Source: CBDHHC01 sp965263345
Lineage (GTDB): Bacteria > Pseudomonadota > Alphaproteobacteria > Rhizobiales > CBDHHC01
Assembly (NCBI GenBank): GCA_965263345.1
Contig: CBDHHC010000012.1
Location: 62,001 to 126,000, forward strand
DNA length: 64,000 bases
Direction: 5' to 3'
Shown: piece after piece, positions 16,353 through 22,128 of the stretch
Numbering within the stretch: position 1 is the stretch's first letter
How the letters are laid out: the number at the start of each line of letters is the position of its first letter
Made by a program: the position numbers and the translations under genes
Notes under the pieces: generated by a model
The model's database searches: none
What the model was told of the DNA's origin: nothing
What the model saw: the letters and a program-made list of their open reading frames with translations, nothing else

Positions 16353-16391
16353 ATGAAACGAAAACGTAGCAAAAAAATAATGGATCGGTAG
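16353..16391 (+). CDS. Possible 12-codon basic leader peptide
   Basis: AGGAGAAAGAG precedes an ATG encoding MKRKRSKKIMDR; the stop TAG lies inside the following tRNA-Lys gene. The strong ribosome site makes it worth noting, but a peptide this short cannot be proven from sequence. Confidence 0.2.
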   Translation: MKRKRSKKIMDR

Positions 16392-16454
16392 CTCAGTTGG
16401 TAGAGCGATGGACTCTTAATCCGCTGGTCGTGAGTTCGAAACTCACCCGATCCT
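16382..16454 (+). tRNA. tRNA-Lys (CUU)
   Basis: Acceptor GGATCGG/CCGATCC, D arm GCTC/GAGC, anticodon loop CTCTTAA (CUU), T arm GTGAG TTCGAAA CTCAC. The anticodon stem has a mismatch at its base. CCA is not encoded. Confidence 0.85.
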
Positions 16455-16471
16455 CTCAAATTGATCTAAAT

Positions 16472-16545
16472 GAGGTCGTGGCAGAATGGCGATGCAAGTG
16501 GCTGCAAACTACTAGGCCCAGGTTCAATTCCTGGCGACCTCTCCA
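16472..16545 (+). tRNA. tRNA-Cys (GCA)
   Basis: Acceptor GAGGTCG/CGACCTC, anticodon loop CTGCAAA (GCA), T loop TTCAATT, U discriminator as expected for cysteine tRNAs, and encoded CCA. Confidence 0.85.
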
Positions 16546-16558
16546 AGATCAAATTTGT

Positions 16559-16642
16559 GGACGGGTGACCCGAGTGGCGAAGGGGCTGGACTTTTAATCC
16601 GGTAGCGAAAGCTCATCGTGGGTTCGAATCCCACTCCGTCCT
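16559..16642 (+). tRNA. Class II (serine-like) tRNA with lysine anticodon UUU
   Basis: Acceptor GGACGGG/TCCGTCC, serine-like D region (CCCGAGTGGCGAAGGG), anticodon stem CTGGA/TCCGG with loop CTTTTAA (UUU), a variable arm with an AGC-GAAA-GCT stem, T arm GTGGG TTCGAAT CCCAC. Lysine tRNAs are class I, so body and anticodon do not fit. CCA is not encoded. Confidence 0.75.
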
Positions 16643-16644
16643 CT

Positions 16645-16730
16645 ATTATCACTCACGGCAAATTCGCTGTCGCGAATGCCTCCGTGAGGGCGGCCTCTTC
16701 GGCCGGGCATCCACTTGGATGCCATGGGGA
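16645..16730. repeat. Three-hairpin spacer element D
   Basis: Hairpin 1 is CACGG/CCGTG enclosing ATTCGC/GCGAAT (16654-16686), hairpin 2 CGGCC/GGCCG (16691-16705), hairpin 3 GGCATCC-ACTT-GGATGCC (16706-16723). Confidence 0.75.
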
Positions 16731-16734
16731 GAAT

Positions 16735-16782
16735 TATCACTCACGGCAAATTCGCTGTCGCGAATGCCTCCGTGGGGAAGAG
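16735..16782. repeat. Hairpin spacer element E
   Basis: Repeats the first hairpin of element D base for base, together with the preceding ATTATCACT, but stops after CCGTGGGG without the other two hairpins. Confidence 0.7.
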
Positions 16783-16800
16783 TAAAAGATTTTTGAGTTA

Positions 16801-16861
16801 GAGGGGCATTGTATTGAATGGCATCTCCCCGGTGTCATTGTCGCAGCAATGCAGGGCCTCT
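16801..16861 (+). ncRNA. Structured leader upstream of the Ro60 gene
   Basis: GAGG (16801) pairs with CCTC near 16857, and GCATTG with CAATGC, with further pairing possible inside (CATTG/CAATG). The stem lies 47 bases before the Ro60 start. It may be a leader element or a degenerate tRNA/Y-like gene; no TTCGA-type T loop is present. Confidence 0.35.
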
Positions 16862-16907
16862 CGAATTGAGAAATTTTAATAATAATTTTAACAAGTGAGA
16901 AAAGACA

Positions 16908-18461
16908 ATGGCGAACAAAAGTTTGTTTTCATCACATACAGGTCAGCTTGTAGCTCCTGCGGATGCAAAGAACCATCATCATGCCCCAGCTTATGCTTTT
17001 GAGGCGCGTCACAAACTTGCTCAGCTTGTTGTGACTGGGAGTTTAAATGATACATTTTATGCTAGCGCTGAAGGCCAATTGAACGATGTCCTTGACGTTG
17101 TGCAGTTGGTGGACCCTGAATTTATTGCCAAGGCGGCTGTATATGCACGTACGCATGGTCATATGAAAGACATGCCTGCGCTCTTGACTGCTGTTTTGTC
17201 AAAAATTGGACCAGAGCATTTCGTGTCGGCGTTTAATCGGGTTATCGATAATGGTAAGATGATTAGAACGTTTGTACAGATTATGCGCTCAGGGACCGTG
17301 GGGCGTAAGTCTCTTGGGACACGTCCTAAGGCACTGATTCAAAATTGGCTAAATAATGCGTCTGATCAAGTTTTGTTACGATCCCTTGTTGGGCAATCAC
17401 CTTCATTGGCAGATGTCATTAAGATGGTGCATCCAAAGCCACGCAACAGAGCACGTGAAGCTCTGTTTGCCTGGATCTTAGGAAAGCCATGTGATGTTGA
17501 TTTTCTGCCAAAGGCGGTAAAGGATTTCATCAGTTTCAAGCAGAATGGAGAAGGCGAAGTCCCTGACCTTCCCTTCCAGATGCTTACCTCCCTGCCACTT
17601 TCGAAGGCGCATTGGGAAACCCTTGCTCTTCGTGGTGGTTGGCAGATGGTGCGGATGAACCTGAATACATTTGCCCGTCATGGTGTGTTTGAGAATAAAG
17701 ACATTGTGACGAAGATTGCGGAAAAGATTCGTGCCCCAGAAGCGATTAGAAAAGCTCGTGTGTTTCCCTATCAACTTATGGTGGCTTACAGCATGGTTGA
17801 TGAAAAGGTTCCGCATGAGATTCGTGAGGCTTTGCAAGATGCTATGGAACTGGCAATTGAGAATGTTGCTAAAATAGAAGGACAGATTGTTGTCTGCCCT
17901 GATGTTTCTGGTTCTATGGGATCGCCTGTCACAGGGTATCGTAAAGGCTCAAGCTCGAAGGTGCTTTGTGTTGATGTTGCGGCTCTTGTCGCGGCGGCTG
18001 TTCAGCGTAAAAACCCATTGGCTCAAATTATTCCGTTTGAGAGTGATGTTGTGAAGCTTTCTCTTAACTCTCGGGATAGTGTCATGACCAATGCGCAGAA
18101 ACTTCGGGATTGCTGGGGTGGAGGTACAAATTGTTCAGCACCTTTACAGCTTTTGAATAAACAAAAAGCTGATGTTGATCTGGTGATTATGATCTCTGAT
18201 TATGAATCCTGGATTGATGCAAGGCGACATGGTGGGACAGAAACCATGCGGCAATGGGAAAAACTTAAAGCTCGCAACCCGAAAGCCAAACTGGCCTGTC
18301 TTGATCTTACGCCTTACGGCACAACACAGGCAAAGGAACGTGATGATATTTTAAATATTGGAGGTTTCTCGGACTCTGTCTTTGACGTGATTGCGTCCTT
18401 TGCTAAAGGCGACCTTACTCCTGATCACTGGGTTGGATTGATAGAGGAGGTTCGATTATAA
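16908..18461 (+). CDS. rsr: Ro60 ortholog (TROVE and vWA domains)
   Basis: Ring-shaped RNA-binding protein of 517 residues, about the usual length. The TROVE domain (roughly 20-320) is a helical HEAT-like ring that threads single-stranded ends of misfolded RNA, with Y RNA bound on the outside. The vWA domain follows (325-510) with an intact metal site: D332, S334, S336 in DVSGSMG, T407 in GGGTNCS and D431 in MISDYESW. Bacterial Ro60 proteins work with Y RNA and exonucleases in rRNA maturation and RNA decay, and are often encoded near RNA repair genes. Here the RNA ligase lies 590 bases upstream and four Y-RNA-like genes start 6 bases after the stop, which strongly supports the call. The start ATG is preceded by GAGAAAAG. 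Confidence 0.93.
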   Translation: MANKSLFSSHTGQLVAPADAKNHHHAPAYAFEARHKLAQLVVTGSLNDTFYASAEGQLNDVLDVVQLVDPEFIAKAAVYARTHGHMKDMPALLTAVLSKIGPEHFVSAFNRVIDNGKMIRTFVQIMRSGTVGRKSLGTRPKALIQNWLNNASDQVLLRSLVGQSPSLADVIKMVHPKPRNRAREALFAWILGKPCDVDFLPKAVKDFISFKQNGEGEVPDLPFQMLTSLPLSKAHWETLALRGGWQMVRMNLNTFARHGVFENKDIVTKIAEKIRAPEAIRKARVFPYQLMVAYSMVDEKVPHEIREALQDAMELAIENVAKIEGQIVVCPDVSGSMGSPVTGYRKGSSSKVLCVDVAALVAAAVQRKNPLAQIIPFESDVVKLSLNSRDSVMTNAQKLRDCWGGGTNCSAPLQLLNKQKADVDLVIMISDYESWIDARRHGGTETMRQWEKLKARNPKAKLACLDLTPYGTTQAKERDDILNIGGFSDSVFDVIASFAKGDLTPDHWVGLIEEVRL

Positions 18462-18466
18462 AAATT

Positions 18467-18600
18467 TAGTCATGGCGAATGAAGGTGGAATTACATCGTA
18501 ACACTAACGGCCCTAAGGTTCTGGTTCAGGATCTTCGATACTGAATTAAGATACTCGATTTTCGAGTGGCAATTTCACCAATACCTTGTCGCCATGGCTT
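18467..18600 (+). ncRNA. Y-RNA-like gene a
   Basis: The ends pair: GTCATGGCGA (18469-18478) with TCGCCATGGC (18589-18598), then inside GGTGGAATT with AATTTCACC. The 5' strand contains GGCGAATG, which fits the bacterial Y RNA motif G-N-C-G-A-A-N-G, and the 3' strand contains CCTTGTCGCC. The inner part has two hairpins (ACTCGA-TTT-TCGAGT is one) and a stretch resembling 23S rRNA. It starts 6 bases after the Ro60 gene. Confidence 0.75.
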
Positions 18601-18607
18601 GTTAATA

Positions 18608-18686
18608 AAGTTTCAGGAGGAACGCTGTTTGTGACTACATCTTAGTGCATTAATCACAGGCGTCCCTTGTCCTCCGACCAAATTTC
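18608..18686 (+). ncRNA. Y-RNA-like gene b (short form)
   Basis: Nested end stems: AAGTTT/AAATTT, GGAGGA/TCCTCC and ACGCTG plus TTTGTGA pairing with TCACAGGCGT. It shares the junction GGAGGAACG on the 5' side and CTTGTCCTCC on the 3' side with gene d, parallel to GGCGAATG and CTTGTCGCC of genes a and c. The inside is a plain loop without a tRNA-like module. Confidence 0.65.
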
Positions 18687-18708
18687 TTATCCTGTTTTAA
18701 AGGATAAC
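18687..18708 (+). terminator. Possible terminator hairpin after Y-RNA-like gene b
   Basis: TTATCC and GGATAA pair around a 9-base loop. No T-run follows, so it may instead be a processing signal. Confidence 0.3.
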
Positions 18709-18718
18709 TAAATAAAAT

Positions 18719-18863
18719 ATGTCATGGCGAATGCAGGGAACTACATCGCTGATAACGACCAGGTCGCAGGTTCGAATCCTGCCCGGCTCTCTTTTTCATT
18801 ATGGGCCGGTAGCTCAGTGGGTAGAGCAGGAATGTTTTACCGTTCTCTTGTCGCCATGGCTTT
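18719..18863 (+). ncRNA. Y-RNA-like gene c with permuted tRNA module
   Basis: Ends pair as in gene a (GTCATGGCGA with TCGCCATGGC), then AGGGAAC with GTTCTCT. Inside, the parts of a tRNA appear in swapped order: T arm GCAGG TTCGAAT CCTGC, acceptor 3' strand CCGGCTC, a 13-base linker, acceptor 5' strand GGGCCGG, and D arm GCTC AGTGGGTA GAGC. The tRNA is thus closed at the acceptor end and open at the anticodon end, where the Ro-binding stem joins. Bacterial Y RNAs are known to carry tRNA-mimicking domains. Confidence 0.85.
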
Positions 18864-18865
18864 TA

Positions 18866-18957
18866 AAAACTTTAGGGGGAATGCTGTTTGTGATTACATT
18901 TGACTATGAATCAAAATACGCCCGATCACAAGCAATTCTTGTCCCCCGACCAAATTT
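18866..18957 (+). ncRNA. Y-RNA-like gene d (short form)
   Basis: Close relative of gene b: GGGGGA (18875-18880) pairs with TCCCCC (18942-18947), TTGTGAT with ATCACAA, and both the 5' GGAATGCTGTTTGTGA and 3' CTTGTCCCCCGACC blocks are shared. Genes a-b and c-d therefore form two tandem units of the same order. Confidence 0.65.
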
Positions 18958-18962
18958 GGATA

Positions 18963-19053
18963 GGAAGGTAAATCTGCCGGGGTGCAGACACTGTTTGCTA
19001 AACAGTTGGAACCGATGTTTGTGTTTGTGGATCGTGCCCACTGCCTTCCGCCA
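18963..19053 (+). tRNA. tRNA-Ser (GCU)
   Basis: Class II tRNA: acceptor GGAAGGT/GCCTTCC, anticodon stem ACTGT/ACAGT with loop TTGCTAA (GCU), long variable region, G discriminator and encoded CCA, as expected for serine. The T loop reads ATCGTGC rather than TTCGAAT, which is atypical. Confidence 0.75.
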
Positions 19054-19065
19054 AAATTTATGCTT

Positions 19066-19149
19066 GGGTAGGCTGGGCATGAGTGAGCCCAACGGCCTGT
19101 AAAGCCGCCGCGTACGCTGTGGAGGTGCAAATTCCTCCCCTGCCCACCA
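19066..19149 (+). tRNA. tRNA-Tyr (GUA)
   Basis: Class II as usual for bacterial tyrosine tRNAs: acceptor GGGTAGG/CCTGCCC, anticodon loop CTGTAAA (GUA), variable arm, T stem GGAGG/CCTCC, A discriminator, encoded CCA. Confidence 0.85.
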
Positions 19150-19158
19150 AATGACTAT

Positions 19159-19236
19159 CAGGGTGTAGCTTAGCCTGGTTAAAGCGCCACACTTGGACTG
19201 TGGAGATCGGAGGTTCAAATCCTCCCGCCCTGACCA
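19159..19236 (+). tRNA. tRNA-Pro (UGG)
   Basis: Acceptor CAGGGTG/CGCCCTG (C1-G72 as in bacterial proline tRNAs), anticodon stem CCACA/TGTGG with loop CTTGGAC (UGG), T arm GGAGG TTCAAAT CCTCC, A discriminator, encoded CCA. Confidence 0.88.
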
Positions 19237-19246
19237 AAATTAAAAT

Positions 19247-19328
19247 GCCTCTGTATCCCGCTGCGCTACGAACGCAGACTCAGGTAACCGGAAGGAAGAT
19301 GCGGGTTCGAATCCTGCCAGAGGCTCCA
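19247..19328 (+). tRNA. D-arm-less tRNA-like gene with arginine anticodon ACG
   Basis: Acceptor GCCTCTG/CAGAGGC, T arm GCGGG TTCGAAT CCTGC and encoded CCA are good. The anticodon arm CTGCG CTACGAA CGCAG carries the ACG loop of tRNA-Arg. Only seven bases (TATCCCG) stand where the D arm should be, and 23 bases separate anticodon and T arms. It could be a rearranged pseudogene or a special RNA. Confidence 0.6.
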
Positions 19329-19330
19329 TT

Positions 19331-19411
19331 ATGTATCTCGCGCGAATGAGCTGCGCTCATCGCTCCGATGGGGCGGCCTGTTCGGCCGTGCGTCCGCTTG
19401 GACGCGTTGGT
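19331..19411. repeat. Three-hairpin spacer element F
   Basis: Hairpin 1 GCG-A-ATGAGC/GCTCAT-CGC (same framework as A and B), hairpin 2 CGGCC/GGCCG, hairpin 3 GCGTCC-GCTT-GGACGC (same framework as D). Confidence 0.7.
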
Positions 19412-19423
19412 GCCTGCTGAGAT

Positions 19424-19485
19424 TATGTATCTCGCGCGAATGAGGGCTCATATGGGGCGGCCTGTTCGGCCGTGCGTCCGCTTGT
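19424..19485. repeat. Spacer element G, eroded copy of F
   Basis: Matches element F including the preceding ATTATGTATCTCGCGCGAAT, but bases are missing in the first hairpin and the right arm of the third is gone. Confidence 0.65.
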
Positions 19486-19655
19486 TTTTATGACCTGGTT
19501 CGCGCGAAAGTGTAATGGGGCGGGTTGCACGCTTAAGCATTGTGAGATTGCGGAAGTTTTTATGACCTGGTTCAAGTGTAATCATAAGCGTGAGTGTCGG
19601 TTCTATTCCACGGGCCTGGACTCTCATGCTTGTTAATTTACTGCTTTACACCACC
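19485..19655 (+). ncRNA. Island edge with a long hairpin, candidate RNA
   Basis: TTTTTATGACCTGGTTC occurs twice (near 19485 and 19556). AAGCGTGAG-T-GTC (19586-19598) pairs with GAC-T-CTCATGCTT (19619-19631), a 12-bp stem with one mismatch and a 20-base loop. It may end the array transcript or be a further small RNA. No protein gene is seen. Confidence 0.35.
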
Positions 19656-20531
19656 TCATGCCCCTCGACATTGATATGTGTGAACGTCTATACCGTTGAA
19701 AATAAATTCGATATGCTTTGGTGTTATCATGCCAAACCATGATGTGAAGTCGGATGGTGATATGTAGCCTTCTTCTGCTAAGAAGCGCATGCCATCAATA
19801 ATTCTTTCATCAATGTTTGTGCTTAAAGGTTCACGTTTGACGACACTTCTCGGTTCGCCTTTGAGCGCATTCCTTATCTCTTTAAAGTGTGCATTCATTT
19901 CCTGGGCAAAGACCTGGTTGGGTTGTTTTTTCCATTTCGCTATATATTGGCGCTGTCGCTTATATCCATCCAGTGTTGTGAAATATTCTTTTAAGCGTTT
20001 GATCAAATCCTGCTTCACACCAAGTTCACATAAACGTTCCGGTTTGTGGTCCATAAGGCATGGAAGAAAGTATCCAAGATCTCTTAGCTCTAATTCTGAG
20101 GTTATTCTTACATCTGCATCAAATTCTAAATGTTTCGTGGTATTTTGATGAGACCAATCTGTTTTTAATTTATGTTGACACACCTCTAGAGCATTCTGGG
20201 TCATTTCCCAATATTGTTTGTTTTGAGGTTTTAGTGTGTGATAATTGACTGGATATTCAAGAGAATTTTTCGGTTCAACGCCTTCGAATTGAGCTGCTAA
20301 TTTTTTTTCAAGAGGTGCTGCAATTAATTTTTTAAACGCAAATTGCACCCCAATCTCTAAGGTAACAAATAGCGTGAGCCCAACAAAAAAACCAATGGCA
20401 CTCAACTTCGTATAGTGTGACATCCCTTTCTGCGTGCTAAACTCGACCTCACTTATTGATTTCTTATCCTTAAGAGACTTTTGTAGATTATTCATTCTTG
20501 GAGCAGGCTTTCTCTTACCAAAGTCTGGCAT
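19656..20531 (-). CDS. Membrane-anchored protein of unknown function
   Basis: A 291-residue protein with a basic cytoplasmic start, one membrane helix at about residues 43-65 (LSAIGFFVGLTLFVTLEIGV) and a soluble outer domain of 225 residues, rich in charged helices and with cysteines near residues 123, 162, 176 and 288. I recognise no family. The small membrane protein at 20581-20742 lies 49 bases upstream on the same strand and may be in one operon with it. It marks the right side of the tRNA island. Confidence 0.6.
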   Translation of the reverse strand: MPDFGKRKPAPRMNNLQKSLKDKKSISEVEFSTQKGMSHYTKLSAIGFFVGLTLFVTLEIGVQFAFKKLIAAPLEKKLAAQFEGVEPKNSLEYPVNYHTLKPQNKQYWEMTQNALEVCQHKLKTDWSHQNTTKHLEFDADVRITSELELRDLGYFLPCLMDHKPERLCELGVKQDLIKRLKEYFTTLDGYKRQRQYIAKWKKQPNQVFAQEMNAHFKEIRNALKGEPRSVVKREPLSTNIDERIIDGMRFLAEEGYISPSDFTSWFGMITPKHIEFIFNGIDVHTYQCRGA

Positions 20532-20580
20532 GTGCTCATCTCCTGTATTGATTTTTGAAAATAGAAATTACGCCTTGCTA

Positions 20581-20742
20581 TTAATCAGCAAGCTTTGATG
20601 GAACTGCAGGCAAACTTGGCTTTAAGGGAACAGCCTTTAATTTTGGAGCTAAAAACGCATTGCCTATTAATGAAGATAAGCTCATATATGTCATGCACGA
20701 TACGAATAATATGATTAACAGAGATTTCAATTTGACCGCCAT
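20581..20742 (-). CDS. Small membrane or secreted protein (53 aa)
   Basis: Starts MAVKLKSLLIILFVSCMTYM, a signal-anchor-like hydrophobic stretch, followed by a proline-rich tail (APKLKAVPLKPSLPAVPSK). It is on the same strand as the gene at 19656 and 49 bases upstream. No clear ribosome site is visible, so translation is uncertain. Confidence 0.45.
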   Translation of the reverse strand: MAVKLKSLLIILFVSCMTYMSLSSLIGNAFLAPKLKAVPLKPSLPAVPSKLAD

Positions 20743-21163
20743 TAGTTCAAATCTGGTTGCACTTAATCACTCAATGAGAGGTTAATGTTTGTGTCTTTAA
20801 CATACGAAATTTTAGAGGTGCATTTGCACGCTGGAAATATTTAATTGGTAAATTCTGATTCAAATTTTAATAAAATTTTTTAGATTAAAATTAGATCTTT
20901 TTTATTATGTTAGTTAAGCTCTTTTTGTCAGTTAACTTAGTTGTTAATGCGTGCTCTTTTTGTGCGGAAGATGTCGTTTATATCCACGGGCCAGGGCCAA
21001 AAATAATTAATATTTTTTCTTAATTTACAATTACTTTCTGCTTTTTTCTCATTAACTTTACTATTATACCTCAATACTCCACTGGTATTATTGACAAAAA
21101 ACTACTATCATTTATTTTTACATACATATTTATTTTTTAAAATAATTTTTATTGTGTTTCGTA
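20743..21163. other. AT-rich intergenic region
   Basis: About 420 bases of very AT-rich sequence between divergent small genes. I see no gene, clear promoter or repeat in it. Confidence 0.5.
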
Positions 21164-21325
21164 ATGTCTACCTATATTTTATTATATGCATATTTTGGGT
21201 CATGTTTCTGGATTATTTATCAAGATAAAGTTCCACTCCACCCAGTTATATTCTTTTGGAGCATCCTCGTGTTTTGGGTTTACTGGCCACCGATTGTGAT
21301 TTCTTTTTTGCTAGATGATAAATGA
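21164..21325 (+). CDS. Small two-helix membrane protein (53 aa)
   Basis: Encodes an almost wholly hydrophobic protein with two likely membrane helices (YILLYAYFGSCFWIIY and FFWSILVFWVYWPPIVI) joined by a short DKVPLHP turn. There is no clear ribosome site. Function is unknown. Confidence 0.4.
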   Translation: MSTYILLYAYFGSCFWIIYQDKVPLHPVIFFWSILVFWVYWPPIVISFLLDDK

Positions 21326-21399
21326 TTTTCTGACATCTATAACTCGGCCTTGGTCAATATAACAAAGCTCCACCTGTTCCTGGGATTTGAAGCACAACT

Positions 21400-21858
21400 C
21401 TAAATATCGCCCCCTTCAATCGTCTCTAACAATTTACTCAGAAGATTACTCTGCTCATTGGCATCTGATTTCTCGTCAAAGAAGTTGAGAAGTTCGTTTA
21501 GGCTCTCTGGTTTATCGTCTATATTTGAGAACTGTTCTTGGATTGTAAGGAGGGATGCTAGCACCTGGCCTTGAACTAAATTATTGTTTTGAAGTTTAGG
21601 CGTGAATTCTTCTTTGCTTAAAGTTCCGTTTTTATCTGTATCGAGGGCGGAAAAAATTTTCTCACCGGGCACCTTATCGGCAAGTTTTTCCGCCAGGGGA
21701 TTATTTTGCCTAATGCTTTCGAACTCTTTAAAAGTGAGTTCCCCACTTTTATCTGCGTCAGCTTTGGCAAAGGCCTGATCGCGTTTTTCTGCTAATCGGC
21801 TCTGTAATTCCGCCAAAGAATTGGCATTTAAAGATGACAGGCTTCCAATCGTGGCCAT
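21400..21858 (-). CDS. EF-hand calcium-binding protein
   Basis: A 152-residue soluble protein with two complete EF-hand loops: DADKSGELTFKEF (about residues 34-46) and DTDKNGTLSKEEF (about 72-84), both with acidic residues at positions 1, 3 and 12. The start at 21858 is chosen because AAGGAG lies 7 bases upstream; the open frame reaches 21915. There is no signal peptide, so it probably acts in the cytoplasm or is exported by another route. Calcium sensing or buffering is the likely role. Confidence 0.8.
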   Translation of the reverse strand: MATIGSLSSLNANSLAELQSRLAEKRDQAFAKADADKSGELTFKEFESIRQNNPLAEKLADKVPGEKIFSALDTDKNGTLSKEEFTPKLQNNNLVQGQVLASLLTIQEQFSNIDDKPESLNELLNFFDEKSDANEQSNLLSKLLETIEGGDI

Positions 21859-22128
21859 AATATTCTCCTTCAATTCAGTTTTGAATTGCCGACGAGATAC
21901 AAGCAAGCATGTCACCTTATATGAAAAAATCGTGCCAATCTCAAGCAGATTGATGGGTTATTACTTCTGTTCAGTCTAAAAGTGACTTAATTTATCTACT
22001 TAATATGACGCATTTAAATTTTGGACCCACATCTTATTTCAGACAAAATCTCTTTTTTAATAGGAATTTCATGATTTTTATTAAAGTCATTTTATAAAGA
22101 TTTTTTTTCTATGGTGGGTGGGCATAAT

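Noticed and set aside
14932..16790. CRISPR array
   Set aside because: The repeated spacers are not evenly spaced, differ in length and are separated by tRNA genes; there are no cas genes.
18500..18525. I-CeuI-like homing endonuclease site
   Set aside because: The match is to the rRNA sequence that I-CeuI recognises, not exact, and no endonuclease gene is nearby.
18719..19218. Open frames on both strands over the Y RNAs and tRNA-Ser/Tyr
   Set aside because: They cover clear RNA genes and have no family resemblance.
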